Assembly: GCA_950295325.1 (NCBI GenBank)
Contig: OX485809.1
Location: forward strand, 33,804,144-33,868,143
DNA from: Polytrichum commune
Lineage: Eukaryota; Streptophyta; Polytrichopsida; Polytrichales; Polytrichaceae
DNA length: 64,000 nt
Reading direction: 5' to 3'
Part shown: positions 35,330 to 46,584 of the stretch, piece after piece
Numbering within the stretch: the first letter of the stretch is position 1
Layout of the letters: each line of letters opens with the position of its first letter
Made by a program: the position numbers and the translations under genes
The notes under the pieces: generated by a model
Seen by the model: the letters and a program-made list of their open reading frames with translations, nothing else
Databases searched by the model: none
Told to the model about the DNA's origin: nothing

Positions 35330-37288
35330 GTCTACGAGGATTGGAATTTCCAATCTAAAGAGATGTGGCATTCATGTGTGAGGAAAACTTATGAATCAAG
35401 AAGAGAAACCAACAACTTCAAAATTATAGTTTGCAAACCCAACAATCCCTAAACCCTTCAACCTCCACCCAAACCCAAAGACTCAAAAGTGCAATGTTTG
35501 TTTTGAAACCAAGGTCTTAAATAATCAACTCGAGTTAACTGAAGTTAACCCATTGATGTATTCATCATGTACTCCCCTATCCCAAGGCATATCAATAGTA
35601 TGGATCCCACCACCTACACACATCAATCACGTCTATTATTATGGTTGGTTTTAGGTATCGCAACCAAAGTAGGGAGGTTGCAAACGAGAATTCTTCAATG
35701 CTCTAGAATTGAACATATACTCGAACTTGTGAATTGCATTCGTGGTCACGGTCACTCCAACATTCAAGTTGGCGTCCATCATTTCAAATAGTTAAAGCTA
35801 AGATTTATTTTGGTCAAAGATTGTGAGACATGGATAGTTGATTCTCTTATAGAAGAGATGAAATACACCCCTCTAAAAGTTGCATATTTGAAAAAAATAA
35901 GAGATACTATAGAAGAAAGAGACAATGAATATATTACATTGTGTGACATTTTGTAACAACAGTGGGTACCACATGGCCTTAACCTGTACGGTGTGAAGAC
36001 CACCCCATACCGTCCACATAGCCCTCGCTGCCAAATGTAGGGCATACTGACAAGCACCTCTAAATGGATGATAAAAAGAACATGTGAATACATGTGTTAT
36101 TTTTTTTTGTATGTATATATATATATGTTTGTTTGTTTGTTTGTTTGGTTTTTTTGGTTTTTTTTTTGAGGAGGGGGGATCAAAATTCATCTTTAATTGA
36201 CGGTATAGTTTAGAGATGTCCGTAATGAGAACGTGTGGGCATGCTCTAATACTTCAACGAAACATGCTTGAAAAGACATGGAGTTTTTGCCCCTCAAGGG
36301 TCAATATCAAGGGTCAACGCTTTAACCTAGGAAGATATTTTGGTCACCCTACCGTGAAAGTAAGGTTGAGACACAATTTATATTATATTACTATTATATT
36401 ACTATTTACATTTTTCTGACAGTCTTGAAAACAAGTTCAACATGCCAGTTGACCAATGCCAATGGGCCATTGAAGTAGAACCTGGGTTTGGAGTAATTCA
36501 GACAGTTTCAAACTTCTGACTTAATCCTCTAGGCACTATAAAGCCATACTTTATAACGACATACTATTACTATGTAATATACTATATATAACTATGTAGT
36601 TTAATATGAAAATAAATGGGAGCGTAAAACCATGCCCAATTTGGCAGCCTAAAGTTCAACAAGATTGGGAATGGGTCAAGTGTTGCAATAGCCGGCTCTT
36701 GTTACTGTTGGGTCAAGTGTAGATGACTCGGAGCTCCACCATACGTGCGTGCTTGTCATTAATTTAAAGGCTCACAAGGTGGATGGCTCTTAAATGGTTA
36801 CAGTCCTACCTCTTTACTATGACACGTTTGGGAAATGAGACAGAAAAACCACCGTCATATTCAGTGATCGGGGAGATTTTTGGACATAATCAGTTGAGAT
36901 CCTAGTGTTTGCAGGTCCAACTGGTTACATGTTGACATCCTCCGGTTTTCCTTTATTAAATTGGGGTATATTCTATAAATTCCTCTAAACTGATCGGTAA
37001 TTTTCCTGCAGTCTTGAACTTCAACCGGTTATTTCTCAAACTCAACCGGTTCATTTATAACTAACTGTCGGTTCTCCCTGATCATTGGTCATATTATGGG
37101 GGTGTCACATTTTCAATATTATAACAATTTGGACTTCTTTGTCATAATAACAAGGGACTTCATGAAAATATATAGTTTGCCACAATACAAAATAAATATT
37201 TTACACATGTCTTTATGAATACGCAAATTTCTCTCATGAAATTTGAAACTAATCCATCTCTACGAATCTACTATACTATAATCATAAT
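35330..37288. other. Sequence interrupting the pogo-like transposase
   Basis: About 2 kb between transposase blocks. It contains the AACCGGTT MITE at 36862-37087, a TTTGTTTGTTTGTTTG tract at about 36127-36150 and otherwise unassigned AT-rich sequence. The ends of the interrupting insertion could not be placed, and part may be unrecognisably decayed transposase. Confidence 0.5.
36862..37087 (+). mobile_element. AACCGGTT hAT-like MITE, copy 3 (uninterrupted)
   Basis: A 226-bp element, CAGTGATCGGGGAGATTTT to GGTTCTCCCTGATCATTG, flanked by exact GTCATATT duplications at 36854-36861 and 37088-37095. This is the cleanest copy of the family and defines its ends (CARTGATCRGGGAGA). Confidence 0.92.
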
Positions 37289-37694
37289 TCAGAGTTTTAC
37301 CTTAAGCAACATGAAACAAAAATGAAGGTACATAGTGATAACAACATGAACATCAATATGTTTGAACCATGTTGACAAAGTAGTCTCAAGCTCTGGATAC
37401 TTTGGCCCTTTCTCTCTCTTAAGCTCTGTGAGGTTGTCACCATCCTCCAAAATTTGTGCAGAGTTCTTAAGAATACGAGAGATGGTGTTTTTCTTAACTT
37501 CCTTCCCCTTATGCCTCTTGTTAAAGTCAATTACTATCATCTGTCGAGTCCAACTAGGAGTTGATTGATAAAGTTGCACCAACTCTCTCTTCTCATCTAG
37601 AGTCAATTTTGTCGTCTTTCTCTTCCCATTTAGTTCCACCAACCACGATAATATCACCAAAATACAATTTGTACGTCATCATTACTACTATACC

Positions 37695-38180
37695 TTTGTC
37701 AAAATGAGCAAAACTACCACCAAATGATGCCATATTTTAATAGCTTTCCAACAATATGAAGATAAAAAAATACGGATCAAATTGACCTCAAAATGTGCAA
37801 AAGTAGGTTGCTATCTTGAAATCAACTTTTAAAACGCAACTAACCTTCAATTGGTCATAACTCTCCCAATACCACTCAAAATTGAGCAAAGATACCACCA
37901 AAAGAATGGCATTTTCAATAGCTTTTCAAAAATGTGTAGATGAGGAGGATCGGATTGGAGCCGACCTCAAAACCTACAAAAGTAGATTGTTGTCTAGAAA
38001 TCAACTGCAAAAACTTAACTTGCCTTTACATGCTCATAACTCTGCCAATACAATTTGGAATTGGACAAAACTATCACGAAAAGAAGTGAAATTCAATAGT
38101 TTTCCAACAATATGTAGATTAAAGCAATATGAAAAAGTTTGAGTTCAAAATGCTCGAAAACAAATTGTGCACCTTGGTTG
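37695..38180. repeat. 178-bp tandem repeat, about 2.7 units
   Basis: Units are anchored on ACTACCACCAAAAGAA-like sequence at 37715, 37893 and 38072, spacing 178 and 179 bp. Each carries AATAGYTTTCCAACAATATG, a purine-rich GATGAGG/GATTAAAG part, CCTCAAAA, AGTAGRTTG, GAAATCAACT and CATAACTCTSCCAATAC. It starts just upstream (5' side) of the transposase N-terminus and may belong to that element's 5' region. Confidence 0.85.
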
Positions 38181-38624
38181 ACGGTTTAGGTGAAAAGTTG
38201 TAACAAAAAAAGAAGAAGCTAATGAATCTCTTGATTAGGTTCTAAGATAGAGAACCTAGTTCCATTAGTTCCCATGTTTCAACATCATTTTACATTAATA
38301 TTCATTTTATTTACAATCCATATGTGAAAGTTACATACATTAATATCAATTATGTACTTCTACTTATGTGGGATCCATCATATATGCATTAAGTACCTGT
38401 ATAGTATGACATTTTCAAGGTCTAGGACTGTCGTATTAACAATGTCATAGTTGTATTATAGAGGTAGATTCAAACTAGAAAGTGTGGTTTACAAAATTTG
38501 TGGCATTATATTGAGGTTGTTGTATTGAAGATGCAAGATTGTATATTTATTATTTTATTAAATGTTTTTCTTTATTTGACTAGCCCACTTCAACTTCTAG
38601 GATACAAAACATGCAATTGAGGTA

Positions 38625-38985
38625 AGTGGGCATTAAATGGACACTTTTATCTTTGCACCACTTGAGTCTTGTAGGTTACGAAACACACGATTATGGATTG
38701 CAAGATGATTAGTTGATCCAAATTGTGCATATATTCATTTTCCTCATAATTTTTGGAGCTTGTATAAATACTCTGCTTTGCCAAATGATATATGATCATA
38801 TAGGTCACTCCAATTATGTTAAATGTTATGTCTAGAATGGTTAACAAATTTGGAGCACGTAGTCCACTTTCTTTTCAACATGTGTCTTTTTAGTGTTTAA
38901 TCTTAGATTCACATCCAACCCATATACCACTTGGATATAGGTGTCCGTTTAAGATCAAAGAATGATGTAAGTATGTCTACCTTAG
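38625..38985 (+). mobile_element. R1 element
   Basis: Begins TTAAATGGACACTTTTATCT and ends AAATATAGGTGTCCGTTTAA. It keeps GAAACACACGATTA and the GAATGGTTAACAAATTTGG stretch. Confidence 0.75.
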
Positions 38986-38989
38986 TATG

Positions 38990-39292
38990 GATGGTTAGGG
39001 TATCCAAATTGAGGCCGAATCCACTTTCCTCATAGTTTTTGGAGCTCGTAGGACTATTGTATTCATTATTAGAGTGAAGATTCTAGTGCTCTTGAAATGG
39101 TCTTATGACCCCCATCAACTATGTTGACTGTTGAGTCGAATGCAATTCTAATATTATGAGCAAGTAGTACATTTATTTCCGTTAATAAATATATTTTTGA
39201 TGGCATATCTCAAATATAGGTGTCTGATTAAGATAAGGAACCAAATTAGGCACAACTACCTTAGTGCAATTTTTTTATTTGTGCATCCTCAA
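38990..39292 (+). mobile_element. R1 element, adjacent copy
   Basis: GATGGTTAGGGTATCCAAAT through CAAATATAGGTGTCTGATTA and TTAGGCACAACTACCTTA. It directly follows the previous copy in the same orientation. A further fragment lies at about 39470-39640. Confidence 0.75.
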
Positions 39293-40191
39293 ATCTACCT
39301 TTCAATGCAACGAAGGCATGTGACATTTTCAACTCCACAAACAAATTGATTGTTGGATTAAATTAGGCACTGTCTCATTCAGTTTCAAATTGCAAAGCAC
39401 ATAAATTGTCACATCAATTTGAAGAACCAAATGCAAAATTTAATGAGATGTTACAAATTCTGGAGATGATCTTTCTCTTTAAGTGATCACATACACCCTT
39501 CCAATCATAGAATAACCAATATATTTTGAGTAGATAGTCCAATCTCATTTTTTTAACACACACATTGTTTTTATCTTTATTAACTACATTAGTGCCATAC
39601 ACCACCCAAATATAGTTAAGAAGAGGGACCACATGAGGCCCACACACTTTAACCCTTAAAGGACCGGAGTTTTTTTGGGCACCACTAGAATGAGATTTTT
39701 CCACATCCCTTAGAATTTTTTTTCTTTTATATCATAGTGAACACTTCAATGAAGTCAAGTATCCACACAATCTGATAATAGATACTTAGGGCCGCTTTAC
39801 ACTACGGTGGAGAAGTGCACCGGTCAGTCAAGAATTTTCGCCCAAGGCATGGTTGTTTGAGGCAAGGGATGGTACGCCGGAGAAGATGAATAGACAATAA
39901 AACAATGCCTTAAGAAGTCTTGACCGGCCGTAGTGTAACCACCTAGAGGACAAGTGTATTGGACAACTTCACCAAGAGGAGAAGTACACCGGACTACTTC
40001 ACAAAACGGTCAAAGCCGGCCATAGTAGAAACCTTACCCCCTAAATGACCATTGATTTGATACATATTTTCTCTACATGACAATAATTTATTTGAAAATG
40101 TTCCACCTTTATAATACATCCAAATTAAGGTAAATAAGTAGGTAACATTATCTTCTTATTGATTTTTAAAGAAATTATATGTTGGTATAGT

Positions 40192-40370
40192 CCAACCTCG
40201 TTAATACGACACTCGTTTACACGACACCCTCAATATTATGACACATTTTTACGAGACCAAACTTTTTAGTTCAAAACTCCCACTTTTATACGACTATAAC
40301 ACTCGATAATGCAACATATGGAATCTCTGTTTTGTCATATTAAAGAGGTAGTTAATGCTAGAATTCCTTT
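40192..40370. mobile_element. Small MITE, ACCTCGTTAATACGAC ends
   Basis: Left ACCTCGTTAATACGACACTC and right GTCATATTAAAGAGGT form inverted ends around about 180 bp. A similar pair, CCCTCGATAATATGACAAC and GTCATACTAAAGAGGG, bounds about 40843-40948. The ends resemble Emigrant-type pogo MITEs (ACCTCTATAAATTA). Confidence 0.55.
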
Positions 40371-40969
40371 CATCTATATAATGTACATCTAAAATACATC
40401 CATTTTCACTTGGGAACTACTTGGGAACTTCACTTATTGTTGGGAACTTAATGGTAATTAGGGTTACTAGTGTAGAATGGACATGGTTAGAGTGAGAGTG
40501 GCCTCCTGCCTAGTCTGTTGCCTTGTACATGGGTGATATAGTATCACCAATATCTTGATGCTAAACATCATGCATCATTGTTGTCTAGTTTTTTTATTAG
40601 AGAACTCTTTGTATTTTGGTGTTAATGTAATTATTAGTTTCCAAAAGTTAGATGGGAATTTAGATAAGATGATAGTTGTTAACTTGGGTAGGCAACGCCA
40701 AAGATCCTTGGACTCTTATTTTAAGAGTTCATGAGAATAAATGTAATTGTTTAGATTTATAAGTTATTATTTCATACCATCTATATTTCTTAAACTTGTT
40801 GTATATATTTTAAAGCTCATATTACTTATGTTTTCGTATTCCCTCGATAATATGACAACTTTATGTCATTTTTCATATAAAAGAGAAGATGACACCTCGA
40901 TAATACAATTTTTTTGTATTTCCCAAAAATGTCATACTAAAGAGGGAGAACAAAAGTGAAAATATTTTT

Positions 40970-41382
40970 CTCGGGGCGATCACACCCCCTTACGTTTCAT
41001 AACCACGTGCGATAAAAGTTTGCTACCCTATATTATATGCCATACATAATTTTAAAAATTATGATATTTTTTCTACATATGCATAACCATTGATAATATC
41101 TTATATTTTTTTTCAAAATTTGTGAGCATCTTAATTTTTGTAGTAATTGGTTTAGTTCAATTTTGCGTCATTCTAGTTAGAAACGGTATGTTTTATAAAA
41201 TTTATCAAAAAATAATAATTATATTTGGTTATTAATTTTTACTATGTAATAGATACCGTGTATATCTACTCATGAAAAAAAACTGATAAAATTTTGACCC
41301 CTTTTGGTGATGCTTTATGTAAAAAGTATATTTTATTTATCGCGCGTGGTGTTCAACTTGACAATGGAGTGTACTCCCCGAG
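40970..41382. mobile_element. hAT-like MITE, second copy
   Basis: Aligns along its whole length with 9140-9548 (GTTTGCTACCCTATATTATA, TGCCATACATAATTTTAAAA, TTCTACATATGCATAACCAT, GTGTATATCTACTCATGAAA, GGTGTTCAACTTGACAATGG). Ends CTCGGGGCGATCAC and GTACTCCCCGAG. The flanking 8-mers ATATTTTT and AGATTTCT are only similar. Confidence 0.85.
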
Positions 41383-41417
41383 AGATTTCTTTAAGGAAGA
41401 AATATTTTATTGAAGTT

Positions 41418-41491
41418 GGAGTTCTCCGGAGGCCAAGTTTCTTGTCCGAGGCTTTGAGGTTGCCCAAGAAACTTGACCTCTGGAGAACTCC
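41418..41491. repeat. 27-bp hairpin
   Basis: GGAGTTCTCCGGAGGCCAAG then TTTCTTG (41418-41444) pairs with CAAGAAACTTGACCTCTGGA then GAACTCC (41465-41491) with two mismatches and a 20-base loop. It lies within the 39789-41682 element. Confidence 0.75.
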
Positions 41492-41689
41492 CCTTGGAAA
41501 AAATGTCGCTATGTTGCCAACCATGTCATTATTTCATCCATGTACAAAGTTCTCCATCAAAGGCCTCCTGGCCGTAGTGTAAACCACCACTGGACAAGAG
41601 TGTCACTCTCGGCCACTCAAATTTCAGAATTCCTCTAGAATTCTTGACCGGAGGACTTCTCCACTGTAGTGTAAAGCGGCCCTTAGTCT

Positions 41690-43190
41690 TTGCCATCCTT
41701 GCAAAGTTGGTGTTTGCCTCAATTAAAATTTTCTTCCAATTTTGGATGACGGAGTTGACCTAAATTTGGAAACATTAAAGCGATAAAATTGAAAATGTTC
41801 ATGTGACACATTTTGGAACAAGATACCCATGTGGTGATGAAACAATATCTCATACATTTATGGATGATCAAACTTCTCATTGACTTTGGAACACGTGAGC
41901 TAATATTGTAGTTCTCTAGCAGCTTGGGCACCTTTCTGCCTAATAATTAATTAAAGTGCGAAAGTAAGTTAGGCGACCAACAAAATAATATTCTAAAATT
42001 GGTCATATTCAGAAGTAATTTAAAATAAGTCATACATTCATCCACTTCATTTCCTATAATTCATGAATGGATTTCCTAATTTCATCATCTATGGTGGCTA
42101 CGATTAACCTAACAATTCCCTTAACCAACATTCCTTACCCTAAAGTTTGACCCTTACTTGTATGTCAAGGTTTTAGGCATTATTATGATTTTAGGCACTC
42201 TTCCAATGTTAATTTTTTTGGGGAGGGGGGGGGGGGGGGGGGGGACATTCAACGAAATTAATTTTCTAGAAACTCATGCACCTTCAAAATCAATTATTTT
42301 CTGCCCAAGCTCCTAGAGAGCCACATGTAAAACGTGTAGTTTACAGTGGAGATTTTGACAATTTTCAACAATCTTAATATTTGAATTGGATAACTTGAAT
42401 AAAAGTTGTAGTTTGCGAGTTTCGCTAAAACTATGGGTCACATAGGAGGTCTCTACAAAAACATGTCACAAAAGCCTACAATGGGCCTCTTGACTTAGCA
42501 TTTAACGGTCAAGAGTGTAAACTTGTAAGAAGGAATGTGTAATCCGTGTATGAGCTTTCTATAGGCACTCATTTCTAACTACTAACCCTCCTTTCAAGTT
42601 CCTTGTGTTGTACTAATAACTTATATTGGTCTCTTAAAAATTAAAGGGGTTAGATTGAAAGCAAAGTAACAAGGGAAGGGAAAAAAAAATCATCTAGGTG
42701 TGTGGGTATTAGGAGGTGAAGGTACATACCAAAATGATGGCAAGATAAGGAGCAAACATGAATGATATCATGGAGGGTGAGAGGCGGGTAGGCAAAGCGC
42801 AATGAAGTGGGGGCTCGTCACATTAAGGGATCATGGGAACATTATGTGGGCATCATGATGCGGAAAGGGCTTAGTAGTAGGTTGGGGAGAATACAACAAC
42901 ACACGATACATATCATAAGTGTCACAAAGCATTTTGTCTCGTCAATACGACTATGTATTGGGAATTGGGCCTTTGCTTGTACCTTAACCATGATGAATGA
43001 GGGTAGATGACATCCGAGAGGGAATTCAATGACTTAGCTTCCCAATTCCCCATCACCTCCTTGAGGCATAGGAGGTAGTTCTCAATCACTCACTTAGCTA
43101 AATTTCGAGCACTAATTTCCTCACTTTGCGACACTCTCGAAGTATGATGTGAAGGTGAAGTGTTGGGAGGTTGTGGAGTAAGGTAGAAAT
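41690..43190. other. Spacer without recognised gene
   Basis: No gene or element is supported. A run of about 22 G lies at 42221-42244. Confidence 0.5.
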
Positions 43191-43198
43191 ACCATAAA

Positions 43199-43632
43199 CC
43201 GTGAACTACCCTCTACCTGTGCAGTAGACATCTGTTAGAATAGTGAAGTGTCGTTTCTGAAACTGATAATTGCGAGGCTGATAGCTTGATATGTGTGTAC
43301 AACCAATTTAGCCAAATTTAATCATGTTTGGCTATCATCACCCGCAGTTTAATGTACTCATGAGTTAACTGGTTTAGGTGATACTCTGTGTGGAAATGAG
43401 CATTACCGTGTTCGGTTTAAGAAGAATCTAGTGAATGAGTAGGGGGTTTGACAAACTTTCCACTTTGAAGATTTGTAGATTTAAAAATAAAATAAAATAA
43501 ATACAAGGAATAAAATTCGAAACAACTTGCATTCTTCATGAATCCTTCTCTTCTATCTCGGAAAATTATCTCATGATTTTAAGACCATATCTTCAATGCG
43601 AATCACCTTATTTTGAACTCCCTTATGCCATC
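43199..43632 (+). mobile_element. R2 element, copy 3
   Basis: ACCGTGAACTACCCTCTACC at the left, AGTAGGGGGTTTGAC, AACAACTTGCATTCTTCAT and CTTATTTTGAACTCCCTTAT at the right match the copy at 45385-45825. Diverged. Confidence 0.55.
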
Positions 43633-43693
43633 CATGAGTCATTTAGTTTACATAATAACCCCGACCCAATTTTTGCTAAGTACGGGTTGGTAG

Positions 43694-44207
43694 TTTGTTG
43701 GCTTTGTCTATAGGACAAAGACTATGCATCAACTTCTCTATTTCAAGAACAAATTTCCTAACCACTTTGCGTTCACACTTGGACGTTACTTGTTCCTGTT
43801 CTTTTTGGTCCAATTTATTTAATGTGAATGTTAACTATAGTTATATATATGTAGTTAACTATAGTTGCTCCCTAAAATGCATTGAAAACAATATAGTTAA
43901 CTATAGTTATATATATGTAGTTAACTATAGTTGCTCCCTAAAATGCATTGAAAACAATATAGTTAACTATAGTTATTTTGGTAGTTATTGATTATTTATT
44001 TAAAAAAATTGGGTGTTAAATGAGTAGCTTCAGTCCTTGACCTGCATTTGAGAAGAAGGTGCACATAATCCGAGAAAGGTTTGGTTATAGGTATAGTAAA
44101 TAACCATAAACTAGCATGAGCAAAGTGGACATCTACAGTTGTAGTCTTTCATAGTAAAGGACAAAGCCTCACGGTTCTACCGTTTTCTTGTTTTACTCCA
44201 TTCTCTT
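43694..44207 (+). mobile_element. R3 element, copy A
   Basis: Runs from TTGTTGGCTTTGTCTATAGG to CACGGTTCTACCGTTTTCTT. Shared with copies B (60757-62180, reverse, interrupted) and C (62246-62657) through CACTTTGCGTTCACACTTGG, ACGTTAC, TTGGTCCAATTTATTTA, GTAGCTTCAGTCCTTGACC and GAGAAGAAGGTGCACA. A 66-bp tandem duplication lies inside at 43833-43976. No protein recognised. Confidence 0.75.
43833..43976. repeat. 66-bp direct tandem duplication
   Basis: Two identical 66-bp units, each with GTTAACTATAGTTATATATA, TGTAGTTAACTATAGTTGCT and CCCTAAAATGCATTGAAAAC, then a partial third. Read in the plus frame the duplication gives a 22-residue repeat (VNYSYIYVVNYSCSLKCIEN). Confidence 0.95.
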
Positions 44208-45069
44208 TTTGGATTGATAACGACTTAGAGTAGGAAACACAAGTTTTGTACTACAAAGACTTTGAGGTTGACTTTGCTATCGTAATTTCCTTTGGTAAAT
44301 TATTTTATGTAAGGTATGTGAGCAGGGAAACATTAGTTTTTTTTAAACAATAAAATTTATTTATTAATTTATGGAAACAATGACCAATGTATAACACTAT
44401 TATACTTACATTTTAAAGTGAAGTGATGTGCTACATATGAAGACCTCTGACCACTTCAATTGGTGTGTGTTATAAGCTCACACACCTTGAATTATGCAAC
44501 TTGCACAATATCAATATACTATGGGTTGTATAAAATTTGATATATTAGAGGTAAAAACACATAATTTACCAACGCTATTAAGCATATTAAATTTATGGCT
44601 ATGATGTAAGGTACGGTAGCGTAACCTATCATTGATAAGTGTAGTATAGGTTGGTCTACACATTATACAACATGGTATGAGTGCACCTTTCTATAAAAAC
44701 CCTCTTGCAACATTTGACGTGGAGGATAGACAAATAGCTTCAAATTTGGTGCACAACATGATAAAGCTCAATGTGCATTTGCAGCCCATGGAGAAGCCTA
44801 TGAAAATAATGGATAAAATTACACACTGTCTTTCACACCCACAAAGAGTGTGATCAATGTTGAGGAATGCTATGCAAAGTCACACGTGACATGGTACTAC
44901 AAGTTACAACATTAAAGATCATAGAATGAGAGCTCACTCTCATATGATAGATACACAACATTAGTTTGAATTGATGTGAATTAGTAAGAGAGGATGATCA
45001 ATACAATCCACTATCAATTGATGTGAGAATTGAGTGAAATACCCTTTAACCTCAAATTGTGATTACATT

Positions 45070-45225
45070 TCACACAAGGTAGATGTGCCTAATTCGGTTA
45101 GTGATCTTAATACAACACTTGCATTTGAGTGGTATGTGGTCAAATGAGGCTCTAGGAGTGGACACCAAAAGGACACATGCTCCAAATAGATTGGAATATG
45201 GCGATCGTTCTAGGGTCTAATTTGA

Positions 45226-45263
<38 letters not shown>

Positions 45264-45925
45264 TCTTATTTTTTTTTTGGGGGGGGGAAGGGTATATGAC
45301 TAGTTAATAAGCACAAGAATCTCCACTTTCATATTGAATAAGATTCATGTGAGCTCTAACAATCATGAGGAAAGTGGCTAAATCAAGGTGAATGACCACT
45401 ACTAGTGCACTAGACTTAGAATAGAATGATTATTATGTGAACCCAAAGTGGTTAATTTTAAAGCGGTGCCCCAAAAAGGATGCATTGATAGGGCGGATTC
45501 AATGATTGGTTGGATAGTTGGTTCCGCTTCACACCATTTGGGACTACTGTTGGGTGCCAGTAAGTTGACTATTTTGTGTGCATTCATATGCAAAGTAGGA
45601 TATTTTGATGCTCAAATTAGAGAGAATGTATTGCACACGTAGGGGGTTTGACTTACTTGCCCCTTTGGAAAAATGTAGCTATTTAATTACATGGAATGAA
45701 TTTACAAATCAACTTGCATTCCTCATCATCTCTAAAAAAATGTTGCACAATTTTCAAGCTACTCTTTCTGACTAGATCAACTTATTTTCATTGTTTTCCT
45801 TTTTCTACCTTATGGCCTCGACTTGGATTTGCTAGGCATCTTGTACTACAATATTAGAGTGTTTCATATCATATGAGAAGTGGGCTAGTTGGAAAAGTTG
45901 CCATTTAAGACCTGTGTATATTAAT
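45070..45925 (-). mobile_element. R1 element interrupted by R2
   Basis: The reverse R1 end AAGGTAGATGTGCCTAATTC begins at about 45078. R1 resumes after R2 with GACTTGGATTTGCTAGGC and GAAGTGGGCTAGTTGGAAAA, ending in GCCATTTAAGACC. A (CA)n/(TA)n microsatellite (45228-45261) also lies inside. Confidence 0.7.
45385..45825 (-). mobile_element. R2 insertion, copy 2
   Basis: GTGAATGACCACTACTAGTG to CTTTTTCTACCTTATGGCC. The R1 junctions differ from those of the 14.4-kb copy, so this is an independent insertion into the same host family. Confidence 0.65.
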
Positions 45926-46584
45926 TTACTTATTCAAGTAGGCCTTCTTTGAAAACCACTTGTTGCCAAATGGAGACTTCAGCAATATTAGACATTTTCC
46001 AGCCAAGGCAGGTATTATAAGTTCATTCAATGAGTTTTTGTAGCATAATTTTGGATTTAGATTGAAGTGAAACATCATGTCTTACTGGACCTATGATTTT
46101 AAATTCTTATTTTTATTTGAAAACTGCAAGATTCACACACAAAATAGACGTGCCTTAGGCCCAATTCACACACGAGACTGAGAGCCCATAACCATTACAC
46201 TTCAAGCATTCACATTGGTGGCGGAGCCGGTTCAAGTTCGCTTCACACTACGCTTGAGGGACCAATGGAGTAACTTGGACTGTTCATGGTGACTTGGACT
46301 GTTCTCAAAAAACACTTCTTGGAGGTAGGCCTAACACAAAATCGGGAGACCATGGCACTCCGAACGCTCACAGCCATTGATCTATTCTACTTTATCATGT
46401 GTGAGGACCTGCATGAATAAAAATCCATTGAAATAGCATTTGGTTAAGGGCCCGGTCACATATGACTTCACACTACACTTGAGGGTCGGTGACCACACTA
46501 CATGATTTTGGAGGTGTTTTGGAACAACCTTTGGACACTTTCTTTTGGGCTCTCACTATTTTTCATGGTCGCAACTCTTGGTTT

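Larger units (their letters stand above)
34385..37690 (-). pseudogene. Pogo/Tigger-like (CENP-B-type) transposase, decayed and split
   Basis: Minus-strand blocks follow the order of a pogo-type transposase. 37660-37289 encodes the N-terminal CENP-B-like helix-turn-helix (KLTLDEKRELVQLYQ, then KKNTISRILKN, then KYPELETTLSTWFKHI). After about 2 kb, 35320-35170 carries a frameshifted second DNA-binding part (FLGFEGHSC). 35165-34890 has the first catalytic block (VYNMDETGFTYLSQPNKTL, KPVVIYKS). 34849-34415 has LYMDNFATHS, then NITIAFLPPNVTSVVQSLDH. The three acidic catalytic positions can all be placed: MDETG, MDNFATH and SLDHEI. A last frame at about 34450-34385 reads FVMDDEGECLR. Frameshifts and the interruption mean no intact protein. 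TIRs of the parent element were not identified. Pogo-type transposases are scarce in flowering plants (Lemi1 of Medicago is the known precedent). Confidence 0.88.
39789..41682. mobile_element. PIF/Harbinger-like element with TTA TSD and nested insertions
   Basis: Ends GGGCCGCTTTACACTACGGT then GGAGAAGT (left) and, inverted, ACTTCTCCACTGTAGTGTAA then AGCGGCCC (right), about 28 bp. TTA lies at 39786-39788 and 41683-41685. Subterminal sequence has repeated GGCCGTAGTGTAA and ACCGG words. The 1894 bp includes at least three younger pieces: a small MITE at about 40192-40370, a second at about 40843-40948, and the hAT-like MITE at 40970-41382. No transposase was recognised. The start of a related element may lie at 22020 (TTAGGGCCGCTTTCCACAC). 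Confidence 0.8.
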
